This document shows, piece by piece, positions 27,721 through 35,881 of a stretch of DNA of 64,000 bases (within the stretch, counting starts at the first letter, position 1; every line of letters begins with the position of its first letter). The notes under the pieces were generated by a model. That model had not been told where the DNA came from and did no database searches. It saw only the letters and a list, made by a program, of their open reading frames with translations. The position numbers and the translations under genes are program-made. The stretch covers positions 62,001-126,000 of the forward strand of contig NZ_JAHFZG010000004.1 in NCBI RefSeq assembly GCF_018619475.1, in the 5' to 3' direction. This DNA is from Rhodomicrobium sp. Az07 (GTDB lineage Bacteria; Pseudomonadota; Alphaproteobacteria; Rhizobiales; Rhodomicrobiaceae).

Positions 27721-28737
27721 CTAATGCATGCGCGCGATGCTGAAATCCACCGCGTCCATCAGGGCCTTGCGCGCCTCGCCGGCGGGGAAGATTGCGAGCG
27801 CCTCGCGCGCCTCCTTGCCGTAGTACACAGCGCGCTGGATCGTTTCCTCGATGGCGTTATGGCGCCGCATGATCTGGATGGCGTGTTCGAGATCGCCGTC
27901 CTCGATCGCGCCGTCCTGAAGTGTGCGACGCCAGAAAGCGCGCTCTTCCGGTGTGCCGCGCCGATAGGAAAGCACCACGGGCAGCGTGATCTTGCCTTCG
28001 CGGAAATCGTCGCCGACGCATTTGCCGAGGTTCGCCGCCTCGCCCGAATAGTCGAGCGCGTCGTCGATGAGCTGGAACGCAAGGCCGATGTTGGTGCCGT
28101 AGAGACGCAGCGCCGCCTGCTCCTCGGCGTCGCGCGCGGTCAGGATCGCGCCGATCTCGGCCGCAGCGGCAAACAGCGCCGCCGTCTTCGAAATGATGAC
28201 GTTCAGATATTCTTCCTCGGTGGTCGCGAGGTTCTTGGAGGCGGCGAGTTGCCAGACTTCGCCCTCTGCGATCACGGAGGACGCCTCCGACAGCACCTTC
28301 AGCGCGCCGAGCGAGCCGACATCCACCATCATGCGGAAGGCCTGCCCGAGCAGGAAGTCGCCCACCAGCACGCTCGCCTGGTTGCCCCACAGCATGCGCG
28401 CACTTTTCTTGCCGCGCCTCATGTCGCTTTCGTCGACGACGTCGTCGTGCAGAAGCGTCGCCGTGTGCATGAACTCCACCGACGCCGCGAGCATGATGTG
28501 GCCCATGCCTTCATAGCCGCACATCTTGGCGGCTCCGATGGTGAGCATCGGGCGCAGCCGCTTGCCGCCGGAATTGATGAGATGGCGAGCGAGTTCGGGG
28601 ATCAGCGCAACGTCGGACCGGGCCTGCGACAGGATAATGTTGTTCACCTCGGCCATTTCGTCATGGACAAGCCGCAGAAGAGGTTCGAGCGCCGCCGACG
28701 GATCGCTGCGCTCCTGAACTTGAGCCGCCAAGTTCAT
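27721..28737 (-). CDS. Long-chain polyprenyl diphosphate synthase
   Basis: A 338-residue all-helical prenyltransferase. GGKRLRP precedes the first Asp-rich motif in LLHDDVVDESD; the second is LIDDALDY. The residue pattern before the first motif (EFMHTATLLHDD, with small residues) suggests a long product such as the octaprenyl or decaprenyl chain used for ubiquinone, rather than farnesyl diphosphate. The chosen ATG (28737) has a strong GGAGG seven bases upstream. It is divergent from the DUF2007 gene across a 140-base region with a 12-bp palindrome. Confidence 0.92.
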   Translation of the reverse strand: MNLAAQVQERSDPSAALEPLLRLVHDEMAEVNNIILSQARSDVALIPELARHLINSGGKRLRPMLTIGAAKMCGYEGMGHIMLAASVEFMHTATLLHDDVVDESDMRRGKKSARMLWGNQASVLVGDFLLGQAFRMMVDVGSLGALKVLSEASSVIAEGEVWQLAASKNLATTEEEYLNVIISKTAALFAAAAEIGAILTARDAEEQAALRLYGTNIGLAFQLIDDALDYSGEAANLGKCVGDDFREGKITLPVVLSYRRGTPEERAFWRRTLQDGAIEDGDLEHAIQIMRRHNAIEETIQRAVYYGKEAREALAIFPAGEARKALMDAVDFSIARMH

Positions 28738-28823
28738 GATTTCCTCCGAATGTGCTGCTTGGGCATGATGACGGTCTGGGCGAACCTCGTCAGGGCACCA
28801 GAAAAACACCGCTTTGATAAGTT

Positions 28824-28835
28824 AGCCACGTGGCT
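28824..28835. promoter_or_regulatory. 12-bp perfect palindrome between divergent genes
   Basis: AGCCACGTGGCT reads identically on both strands and lies in the 140-base divergent region between the polyprenyl synthase and DUF2007 genes, 42 bases before the latter. Its length and position suggest an operator; the cognate regulator is unknown. Confidence 0.4.
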
Positions 28836-28877
28836 TAATGTCCCTGGATGCCTGTCCTGTCCGAAAAGGCTTGCTCG

Positions 28878-29129
28878 ATGAAAGAGTTGTTGCGCACTAC
28901 GGATATTGTGCTCCTCAGTTATGTCAACTCTTTGTTAGACGATGCAGGGTTTCCGGCTCTCATCGCAGACGTTCACGTCAGTTCGATAGAGGGCTCTATA
29001 GGCGCTTTTCCCCGGCGGGTTCTCGTCGCCGCCGAAGACTGGGAGGAAAGCGCGAAGCTCCTCACGGATGCCGGCCTCGGCGATCAGATCGCGGGGCGGA
29101 CTGTCTCCGGCGGCGTCTTACCATCGTAA
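28878..29129 (+). CDS. DUF2007 family protein
   Basis: An 83-residue protein, MKELLRTTDIVLLSYVNSLL, with the DUF2007 pattern: a helix addressing sequence position (VNSLLDDAGFPALIAD), then a strand PRRVLVAAEDWEESAKLLTDAG. Members are thought to be small signal-transducing or ligand-binding domains; no activity is proven. It precedes the methyltransferase gene by 15 bases, so they are co-transcribed. The ATG at 28848 would add ten residues without a better start site. Confidence 0.85.
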   Translation: MKELLRTTDIVLLSYVNSLLDDAGFPALIADVHVSSIEGSIGAFPRRVLVAAEDWEESAKLLTDAGLGDQIAGRTVSGGVLPS

Positions 29130-29144
29130 TATTGCAAAAGCCGT

Positions 29145-29912
29145 ATGACGAGTCCTGTCACTTTCACGTGTGATGCCTTTATCGACGGGCGGGTGACCGT
29201 TCGGCAACCGAGGACGGGCTTCAGATCCGGTCTCGATGCGGTGTTTCTCGCGGCGGCGTGTCCGGCGCGGGAGGGCGAGCGCGTGCTCGAAGCGGGATGC
29301 GGGGCGGGCGCGGCGTCTTTATGCCTCCTCGCGCGGGTTCCGGGCGTGAGCGTCACCGGCGTTGACATCGATGCCGGGCTTGTGACGCTGGCACGGGAGA
29401 ACGCGACCGGAAACGGCCTCGACGGGCGGTTCGATGTCGTCAACGCCGATGTGACCGACACATGGACGGCGCTCGAAGCGGCGGGCCTTTTTCGCGAAAC
29501 CTACGACCACGTTATTGCCAACCCGCCGTTCTTCGAGCACGGCCGCACCCGCCCTTCGAAAGACGCGCGAAACAGTCGCGCCCGCGCCATGGCCGAAGGT
29601 GGCTTCGAGGACTGGGCGCGCTTCCTCGCCGCCGCTGCAAGGCCCTCCGCCAGCGCGACCGTGATCCATACGGCGGACGCCTTGCCGCAGATCCTGGCCG
29701 CTTTCGACCGTCGCTTCGGGGCCGTGAGCATCCTGCCGCTTCATCCGAGGAACGGCGCGCCTGCGATCCGTGTCATTGTCAGCGGCATCAAGGGGAGCCG
29801 CGCGCCCGCGTCGATCCTGCCGGGCGTCGTGCTTCACGAGGCGGACGGCGCGCCGACTGCGGCCGCAACGGCAATCTTGCGTCACGGCCAATCGCTTGCG
29901 CTTCGCGCTTGA
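29145..29912 (+). CDS. SAM-dependent methyltransferase, TrmN6-like
   Basis: A 255-residue class I methyltransferase. The SAM loop is LEAGCGAGAASL, an acidic ribose-binding residue lies in VTGVDIDAGLV, and the catalytic NPPFFE motif shows it methylates an exocyclic nitrogen on adenine or similar. PRTGFRSGLDAVFLAAA at the start is the usual signature of tRNA1(Val) adenine-37 N6-methyltransferase (TrmN6/YfiC) and its relatives. The RNA target is inferred, not shown. It follows the DUF2007 gene. Confidence 0.85.
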   Translation: MTSPVTFTCDAFIDGRVTVRQPRTGFRSGLDAVFLAAACPAREGERVLEAGCGAGAASLCLLARVPGVSVTGVDIDAGLVTLARENATGNGLDGRFDVVNADVTDTWTALEAAGLFRETYDHVIANPPFFEHGRTRPSKDARNSRARAMAEGGFEDWARFLAAAARPSASATVIHTADALPQILAAFDRRFGAVSILPLHPRNGAPAIRVIVSGIKGSRAPASILPGVVLHEADGAPTAAATAILRHGQSLALRA

Positions 29913-30020
29913 CCGGGGCTTTGGAGAGTCGGCATGGCGGCAGCGCTTCCGGCTGCGCGCTTTGCCACAGGCTCCAGCCGCAACTCGGCCGCGTATGGCT
30001 TGTTAACCTCGTTCACATAC

Positions 30021-30038
30021 ACACATGTGTCATAATAT
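30021..30038 (+). promoter_or_regulatory. Palindrome ACACATGTGT next to a -10-like element
   Basis: The perfect decamer palindrome ACACATGTGT (30021-30030) sits just upstream of TAATAT (30033-30038), a good -10 element about 45 bases before the S49 protease start. No good -35 is at the right spacing, which fits a regulated promoter. The regulator is unknown. Confidence 0.4.
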
Positions 30039-30083
30039 TTACCAGGCCGCGTTCTCCGGCGCGTAGCGACGAGGCTAAATGTC

Positions 30084-31010
30084 ATGCGGGTTTCCATGGA
30101 TGTCGATAGCGAGCCAACACAACCGGCCCCTCGCCCCAACACCTCGATGTGGGGCAACATCTTTCCGGGCAACCTTTTTTCCAGCGGGCGGACCACCATC
30201 CCCGTCGTGCGTCTGAGCGGAACCATCGGCGCGGCCTCGCCGCTGCGCCAAGGGCTGACGCTCGCGGGATGCGCCAATGCGCTCGACCGCGCTTTCGCCT
30301 CAAGCGGTCCGGCGGTCGTGCTTCAGATCAACTCGCCGGGCGGTTCGCCCGTTCAGTCGCGCCTGATCCATGATCGCATCGTCGCGCTCAAGCAGGAGCA
30401 CGACAAGACTGTGTATGCCTTCTGCGAGGACGTCGCGGCATCGGGCGGCTATATGATTGCTTGCGCGGCGGACGAGATATACGCGGACGGCTCGTCGATT
30501 GTCGGCTCGATCGGCGTGGTTTCGGCGGGCTTCGGCTTCGTTCACCTTATCCACAAGCTCGGCATCGACCGGCGGATCTACACCTCCGGCGAAAACAAGA
30601 TGCAGCTCGATCCTTTCCGGCCGGAAAAGGCAGAGGAAATTGCGCGGCTTAAGCGCCTTCAGGCTACAGTCCACGAAGATTTCATCGCGCTCGTGAAGGA
30701 AAGCCGCGGCGACCGCATCACCAATTCGAGCGGAAACTTATTCACAGGCGAGTTCTGGTCCGGAAGGCAAGCTCTTGAACTTGGCCTGATCGATGGCATC
30801 ATTGATCTCAGGGCAAAGATGCGCTCGGAATACGGAGATAGAGTGCGGCTAAAGCTTATCTCCACAGAGCGCGGATTCTTCAGGCGGAAAGCGGGAGTGG
30901 GCGTCTCGGTTTCCGGCGCGGGTGTTGGTGTCAGCTTCGCGCAAGGTTTTGCTGATGATCTGATCTCTGCCCTCGAAGAGCGTGCGATCTGGGCGCGCTT
31001 CGGGCTGTAG
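30084..31010 (+). CDS. S49 family serine protease (SppA-like)
   Basis: The 308-residue protein has the S49 core: SPGGSPVQS (residues 84-92), CEDVAASGGYMIACAADEIYA, then Ser142 in VGSIGVVS as the probable nucleophile and Lys172 in GENKMQ as the base, the Ser-Lys dyad of the family. The GGSPV region matches the substrate-strand groove. There is no clear N-terminal signal or membrane helix, so it may be cytoplasmic or peripherally bound. The C-terminus contains a Gly/Val-rich segment (VGVSVSGAGVGVSF). It lies downstream of the methyltransferase, an order seen in other Hyphomicrobiales. Confidence 0.9.
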   Translation: MRVSMDVDSEPTQPAPRPNTSMWGNIFPGNLFSSGRTTIPVVRLSGTIGAASPLRQGLTLAGCANALDRAFASSGPAVVLQINSPGGSPVQSRLIHDRIVALKQEHDKTVYAFCEDVAASGGYMIACAADEIYADGSSIVGSIGVVSAGFGFVHLIHKLGIDRRIYTSGENKMQLDPFRPEKAEEIARLKRLQATVHEDFIALVKESRGDRITNSSGNLFTGEFWSGRQALELGLIDGIIDLRAKMRSEYGDRVRLKLISTERGFFRRKAGVGVSVSGAGVGVSFAQGFADDLISALEERAIWARFGL

Positions 31011-31056
31011 TCGGCGGGAGCCGACGCGTTCATGTCAAATGTCGGGGTTGTCAGTG

Positions 31057-31251
31057 ATGTCTCAGGTTTTTGCTGTTGCGTTGGGAGCTTTGATGCTCGT
31101 CTTCGCCCTGCGCTGGTTCAGGCGCGAGGCTGACCGTGTCGAGGCGGCGATCCGCCGGACCGACCGTCGTATCCGGCGCGCAGCGCGTCCGGTCGTAGCC
31201 ACTCCATTGATGTTCGACGCCGCGGCGGGGGTCTATCGTCCCGTCGACTGA
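31057..31251 (+). CDS. Small membrane-anchored protein, 64 residues
   Basis: MSQVFAVALGALMLVFALRWF is one membrane helix, followed by an arginine-rich amphipathic stretch (RREADRVEAAIRRTDRRIRR) and the ending MFDAAAGVYRPVD. A conserved-looking small protein of this design often follows the S49 gene in Hyphomicrobiales (from memory). The start could also be the ATG at 31039. No function is known. Its stop is followed by decayed transposon DNA. Confidence 0.65.
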   Translation: MSQVFAVALGALMLVFALRWFRREADRVEAAIRRTDRRIRRAARPVVATPLMFDAAAGVYRPVD

Positions 31252-31372
31252 TCGGCCTGCGATGAAGCGCTAGTCGCTGTTCGCCCGCAGGGCTGGCGCG
31301 AGCATGTCCGACGCATCAGCATCGGTGCCACCGTCTTTCTAACGCGCTCGGCATGACAGGAGCAAACTTCGC

Positions 31373-31530
31373 TATCCGAGCGATCTGACGGACGAGGAAT
31401 GCGGCGATTGCCCCTATGATCCCACCCGCGAAGCCGAGGCGGCAACAAACGCACGGTCAGCGAACGCGAGGTGGTGAACGGTCGCGCTGTCCAGCGACCT
31501 GCCGCCCGAAGCTCCGTCAATGATTACTTC
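31373..31530 (+). pseudogene. Remnant of an IS5-family transposase (5' part)
   Basis: Pieces of the typical IS5-group transposase N-terminus can be read in shifting frames: YPSDLTDEE (31373 on), then after a frameshift IAPMIPPAK, then in a third frame GGNKRTV and EVVNG, and finally SVNDYF. The middle that normally encodes the CQW-containing segment is deleted. No intact frame or terminal inverted repeat is present, so it is inactive. Confidence 0.75.
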
Positions 31531-31648
31531 CAAGCGTCTTTCCTGCCGGCAGACGCGCCTCGGCCATCTGGCGTTCGATGCGTCGGCGGCCTCGGTCGGG
31601 CGCGTGCTCGGCAAGGGCTGCCGGAAGCGGGCCGTCGGCCCAGCCCTC
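31529..31648 (-). pseudogene. Remnant of IS21-type IstB ATPase (N-terminal part)
   Basis: On the minus strand one open stretch reads EGWADGPLPAALAEH, then RRRIERQMAEARLPAGKTLG, the region before the AAA+ core of IS21 helper ATPases (family pattern RRRIERHLAEARLPPGKTL). Both ends are missing, including Walker A. It abuts the IS5 remnant on the opposite strand, so one element inserted into, or was joined to, the other before decay. Confidence 0.7.
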
Positions 31649-31998
31649 CTAGTCGGATTGCGACCTCTTGTCGTAACGGTATGTGAAGGCTTCCATTCTG
31701 GAACGCGTCCGTCCGACTCTTCGCCGAATTTTTTCATACATGTGGAAATTGCGCGTACCGCCAATCATTTAGCTTGAGCGATGCGCAAATGTCATAACGA
31801 GTTTTCGCCGCGCCTTCTTTTTCTCTCATTTCTTTCCTAACGGTTTGTTTACCAATTCGAGCTTATCTACTAAGGCGTGTGCTTTTGCTGACATCAACCT
31901 GGCGGCACCGCAGTCGAGTAGAGAACACCAGCGCTTGTCGGCGCGAAACAGGGGTTCAACTGGTGATAGTTGTTGCGTTTGGCGGCGTGCGCGGCCTG
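31649..31998. other. Non-coding region upstream of the DUF882 gene
   Basis: No supported gene. The first half is probably more transposon debris; the second half (31790-31870) is much more AT-rich than its surroundings and likely holds the promoter of the downstream gene. No exact -35/-10 pair stood out. Confidence 0.4.
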
Positions 31999-33192
31999 AT
32001 GAAGGCTGCGGTAGTCTCGTTATGCGTTGCGTTCAGCTTCCTTGCGGCGGGAGTTTCTTCTGCCGAGGAACGCACGATCTCGATGTACAACATCCACACG
32101 AAGGAAAAGATTTCGATCGCCTTCAAGAGGGATGGACGCTACATCCCGGAAGCTCTCGAAAAGCTCAACTATTTCATGCGCGACTGGCGCCGGAACATGA
32201 CCATCAGGATCGATCCGGCTCTCATCGACCTCATGTGGGAATTGCATAACGAACTCGGCTCCAAGGAACCGATCCACCTCATTTGCGGCTACCGTTCGGG
32301 CGGCACGAACGAGCTTTTGCGCCACACGCGCGGCGGACAGGCGCGCAACAGCCGCCACATCACCGGACAGGCCGCCGACCTCATGTTTCCGGACGTGCCG
32401 CTGAAGCAGATCCGCTATTCTGCGCTTGTGAAGGAGCGCGGCGGCGTCGGCTATTACCCGCGATCCGGCCTGCCATTCGTGCATGTCGACACCGGCAATG
32501 TCCGCCACTGGCCGCGCGTCACGCGCCCAGAACTGGCGGTGATCTTCCCGAACGGCCGCTCGAAGCACGTCCCCGCCGATGGCCGCCCGCTCACGCCTCA
32601 GGATTCGCGCTTCTATCTGGCGCAGTGGAAAGAGAGCGGCAAGGAACTGCCGTGGGTCGTAACTCGCAAGCGCGCCTCCAACACCATGCTCGCGAGCCTC
32701 GTTGCAGACGACGCACCGCTGCTGCGCCGCGCCAGCCTCTCCGTGCCCGACACTGCCCCGGCCGCCCCTGCGAAAGCCGCGCCGAAAGACGCCGACCGTC
32801 TGCCCGCATCGATCATGCGTCTGCCGGAGACGCTTGCGAAGCCCGACAGCCTGGCTCGCGATCCGGAAGACGTGCCGGACATCGCGGAGGAAGGCGAGGA
32901 GCAGGAAGACGACATCGCCTTCGAGCCGCTGCCTTCCGACATCCTTCTGTCCGAGAAGTCGCTGGCCTACGACATCCTGAAAGACGCACCGGAACAGCCT
33001 CCGGTGTTCCGGAACGTCAAGCTTCTGATGCTCTCACCGTCCGCGATCACGGGCGAGGACTTCGAGCATGGGCTTCAGATCGAGGCGCTATACGAGGCGC
33101 ACAGGTTCAAGGGACCGGCGATACAGGTCGCCTTGCGCAGGAGCGTGGCGAGACTTGCGGCAGCGAACGCGGGAGTCTTGCAGGCAAGGTAG
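31999..33192 (+). CDS. DUF882 / YcbK-like peptidase M15 family protein
   Basis: The 397-residue product starts MKAAVVSLCVAFSFLAAGVS, a Sec signal peptide cleaved near VSSAEE. The DUF882 domain follows: SMYNIHTKEKISIAF, then CGYRSGGTNELLR, NSRHITGQAADLMFPDV (zinc-binding His and Asp) and FVHVDTGNVRHWPRV. The HxxxxxxD and HxD pattern is that of D,D-carboxypeptidase-type metallopeptidases acting on peptidoglycan, so a cell-wall role is inferred. About 180 extra C-terminal residues are acidic and Pro/Ala-rich, beyond the usual DUF882 length. An upstream in-frame start at 31879 would bury the signal peptide. Confidence 0.85.
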   Translation: MKAAVVSLCVAFSFLAAGVSSAEERTISMYNIHTKEKISIAFKRDGRYIPEALEKLNYFMRDWRRNMTIRIDPALIDLMWELHNELGSKEPIHLICGYRSGGTNELLRHTRGGQARNSRHITGQAADLMFPDVPLKQIRYSALVKERGGVGYYPRSGLPFVHVDTGNVRHWPRVTRPELAVIFPNGRSKHVPADGRPLTPQDSRFYLAQWKESGKELPWVVTRKRASNTMLASLVADDAPLLRRASLSVPDTAPAAPAKAAPKDADRLPASIMRLPETLAKPDSLARDPEDVPDIAEEGEEQEDDIAFEPLPSDILLSEKSLAYDILKDAPEQPPVFRNVKLLMLSPSAITGEDFEHGLQIEALYEAHRFKGPAIQVALRRSVARLAAANAGVLQAR

Positions 33193-33223
33193 CCCGGATG
33201 CCGAGGCGGCGCTTCGCTCCCGG

Positions 33224-34192
33224 TCAGACGCGATAATAGTCCCGATACCAGTGCACAAAGCGCGGAATGCCGACCTCGATTGGCGTGGTGGGCCGGAACC
33301 CCGTCGCCTCCGCGAGCCGCTCGATATCCGCATGCGTCTCGGCCACGTCGCCGGGCTGCATCGGCAACAGGTTGCGGATCGCCTTCTTGCCGGTCGCCGC
33401 CTCGATACAGGCCACGAAGTCGGTGAGCCGCACCGGCTCGTTGTGACCGATGTTGTAGATTTCGAGGGCGGGGCCGCTCGCGCGCGGCGTCATGTCGACG
33501 ACGCGCAACACGCCATCCACGATGTCGTCGATATAGGTGAAGTCGCGGGCGTGATGACCGTGGTTGTAAAGGTCGATGGGGCGCCCTTCAAGAATCCCTT
33601 TCGTGAAAATGGCGGGCGACATGTCCGGCCGCCCCCATGGGCCGTAGACGGTGAAGAAGCGCAGGCCGGTCATGGGCAGCTTGAAAAGATGCGCGTAGGC
33701 GTGGGCCATCGCCTCGCCCGCCTTCTTCGTCGCCCCGTAAAGGCTCGCGGGCGCGTCGGTCCTGTCGGCCTCGGCGAAGGGAAGCTTCGTATTCAGGCCG
33801 TAGATCGAGCTGGACGACGCGAAGACGAGGTGCTCCGGCCGGTGCGCGCGGCAGCCTTCAAGGATGTTCAGAAAGCCCGTGACGTTCGAGTCGATATAGG
33901 CTTGAGGGTTTTGCAGCGAGTAGCGCACGCCCGCCTGCGCCGCGAGATGCACCACCCGGCGGGGCTCGAAGCGCGCGAACGTGTCGCGCACGGCGGCGGC
34001 ATCGGCGAGGTCCGCCTTCACGAAGCTGAACGCCTTGGCACCCGAGAGGCGTTCAAGCCGGGCATGCTTGAGGGCGGGATCGTAATAGCCGTTGATGTTA
34101 TCGAAGCCGACAACCTCCTCGCCGCGAGCAAGCAGTGCCTTGGCGACGTGGAAGCCGATGAACCCCGCCGCGCCTGTTACCAGAATTGTCAT
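33224..34192 (-). CDS. NAD-dependent nucleotide-sugar epimerase (UDP-glucuronate 4-epimerase-like)
   Basis: A 322-residue extended short-chain dehydrogenase. The Rossmann loop is TGAAGFIGFHVAKAL, the catalytic pair is YGATKK (Tyr-x3-Lys) with Ser in FASSSSIYG. The segments FDNINGYYDPALKHARL and FFTVYGPWGRPDM are the signature of the CapI/LspL UDP-glucuronate 4-epimerases, which make UDP-galacturonate for surface polysaccharide. The ATG at 34192 is chosen; a farther start would overlap the divergent gene. It may supply LPS core or capsule. Confidence 0.88.
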   Translation of the reverse strand: MTILVTGAAGFIGFHVAKALLARGEEVVGFDNINGYYDPALKHARLERLSGAKAFSFVKADLADAAAVRDTFARFEPRRVVHLAAQAGVRYSLQNPQAYIDSNVTGFLNILEGCRAHRPEHLVFASSSSIYGLNTKLPFAEADRTDAPASLYGATKKAGEAMAHAYAHLFKLPMTGLRFFTVYGPWGRPDMSPAIFTKGILEGRPIDLYNHGHHARDFTYIDDIVDGVLRVVDMTPRASGPALEIYNIGHNEPVRLTDFVACIEAATGKKAIRNLLPMQPGDVAETHADIERLAEATGFRPTTPIEVGIPRFVHWYRDYYRV

Positions 34193-34271
34193 GCTTCGGC
34201 CCGGCTGTTTGCGATTGTCATTTGCGCCGGTATGGCCCAAATTCAACGGAGGAACAATTGCTCCCGTTGAA

Positions 34272-34583
34272 ATGCACATGATCGCGCGAATTTATAAACC
34301 GGCGAAGACCGCCATGCAGTCCGGTCAGGCGAAGGCCGAGGGCTGGGTGCTCGACTACGAACCCGCGTCCCGGCGCGAAATCGAGCCGCTGATGGGCTGG
34401 ACAAGCTCGAAGGATATGTTGAGCCAGATCAGGCTGTTCTTCGATACGAAGGAAGAGGCCGTCGATTACGCGAAGAAAAACGCGATCCCTTATCGCGTGT
34501 TCGAGCCGAACCCACGCGCCATCATCAAGAAGTCCTACGCCGACAATTTCAAATATGGCCGGATCGGCACCTGGACGCACTGA
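34272..34583 (+). CDS. Respiratory complex I NDUFS4-like accessory subunit
   Basis: A 103-residue protein with ARIYKPAKTAMQSGQAK, WVLDYEP, PLMGWTSSKDMLSQIRLFF and FKYGRIGTWTH, the ETC_C1_NDUFS4 family pattern seen in alphaproteobacteria and mitochondria. It stabilises the NADH-binding arm of complex I. It is distant from any nuo genes. Start choice is open: ATG 34272, ATG 34278 (where homologues usually begin), or an in-frame ATT at 34257 which is the only one at normal distance (four bases) from the GGAGG at 34248. An imperfect stem, CAACGG ... CCGTTG, covers that site. Confidence 0.88.
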   Translation: MHMIARIYKPAKTAMQSGQAKAEGWVLDYEPASRREIEPLMGWTSSKDMLSQIRLFFDTKEEAVDYAKKNAIPYRVFEPNPRAIIKKSYADNFKYGRIGTWTH

Positions 34584-34610
34584 CTCCGAGGAAAAGCGCT
34601 CCACTACCTG

Positions 34611-35801
34611 CTAAAAGTCGAGCGGGATGACCGGAACGGTGTTGCCCGCATCGAGAGCCGCAGCGTATGGCGGGCGCACGATCAGGCAATCGGCGGCGGC
34701 GAAGACCGAGACGAGAGAGCTGTCCTGATCGGCGAGCGGCGTTACGGCACCGCGCTCGCGGCGCGCCCGCATGTAATGTTGCCTCGCGCCGTTGGCGGCA
34801 ACGGCAACCGCGAGCGGCGCCTCGTCGACCGCATCATTCGACACACAGCCGAGCATCCGGTCGAGCAGGGGTTTCAGGAACAACCGCGCGCAGACGAGCG
34901 CCGCCACGGGGTTGCCCGGCAGGGTCAGCACGCGCTGGCCTCCGAGACGGCCCGCCATGAGCGGCTTTCCGGGCCGCATCGCCACGCGCATCACCTCGAA
35001 CCGCGCGCCGACGGCTTCCAGCGCGCCGCGAACGAGATCGTGCGCACCGACCGAAGCGCCGCCGATGGTGACGAGAAGATCCGCATCGCTTGCAGCAGAG
35101 ATAGCGGCGGCGAGGCTGCCCCGCGTGTCCCGCGCGATGGCGAGGCAGTTCGCCGACCCGCCCCATGCCGCGACCGCCGCCGAAAGCCCCGCCGGGACGG
35201 ACGACACGATCTGTCCCGCGCGAAGCTCCGCGCCCGGCTCGGCAAGTTCGTCGCCCGCCGCCAGCACGGCAACGACGGGTCTGCGGCGCACGCGAAGCGC
35301 CCCGTGATTCATCGCGGCGGCAAGCATGATCTGGCGCGCGTTGAGCGTCGCACCCGCCGGGAGCATCGTGTCCCCCTCGCGAAAATCGTAGCCGCAGCGA
35401 CGGATATGCGCGCCGGGCGGCGAGGCTTCGAGCACCGTCACCGCGCCATCTGCCTCCCGCGCCGCCTCCTGCATGACGACGGCGTCGGCACCCTCCGGGA
35501 CGGGAGCGCCCGTAAAGATGCGCACGGCCTGCCCCTGCCCGAGCGTACCCGCGAAGCCTTGCCCCGCCGCCGCTTCACCGATCACGGCAAGGCGCGCGGG
35601 CGCGGCGGCGATGTCGACAGCGCGCACCGCATAGCCATCCATGGCCGATGCGTCGAAAGGCGGTTGCGTGAGCTTCGCCGCGAGGTCCGCAGCGAGGACG
35701 CGGCCTCGCGCGTCGTGAAGCGCCACGGCTTCAGCGCCGACCGGCTCGACGTCGGCGAGAATTTTCGCGAGAGCCTCGTCGACGGAAATCAGTTTCGGCA
35801 T
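34611..35801 (-). CDS. moeA: Molybdopterin molybdotransferase MoeA
   Basis: The 396-residue protein inserts molybdate into adenylated molybdopterin. Family motifs are FDASAMDGYAVRA near the N-terminus, IFTGAPVPEGADAVVMQE, TIGGASVGAHDLVR in the MoCF-binding domain and LTLPGNPVAALVCARLF. Length and four-domain layout are normal. It is last in the trp-moaC-moeA run, 80 bases after moaC. lexA, which often follows moeA in related genomes, is not here; the NDUFS4-like gene converges instead. Confidence 0.95.
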   Translation of the reverse strand: MPKLISVDEALAKILADVEPVGAEAVALHDARGRVLAADLAAKLTQPPFDASAMDGYAVRAVDIAAAPARLAVIGEAAAGQGFAGTLGQGQAVRIFTGAPVPEGADAVVMQEAAREADGAVTVLEASPPGAHIRRCGYDFREGDTMLPAGATLNARQIMLAAAMNHGALRVRRRPVVAVLAAGDELAEPGAELRAGQIVSSVPAGLSAAVAAWGGSANCLAIARDTRGSLAAAISAASDADLLVTIGGASVGAHDLVRGALEAVGARFEVMRVAMRPGKPLMAGRLGGQRVLTLPGNPVAALVCARLFLKPLLDRMLGCVSNDAVDEAPLAVAVAANGARQHYMRARRERGAVTPLADQDSSLVSVFAAADCLIVRPPYAAALDAGNTVPVIPLDF

Positions 35802-35881
35802 GTCTTCCTTGCCTCCGTGGACGAGTGGCGGTGGTTCGATGCGGGGTCGGCTCCAACCAGTCGATCAGATCGAAACGGCCT

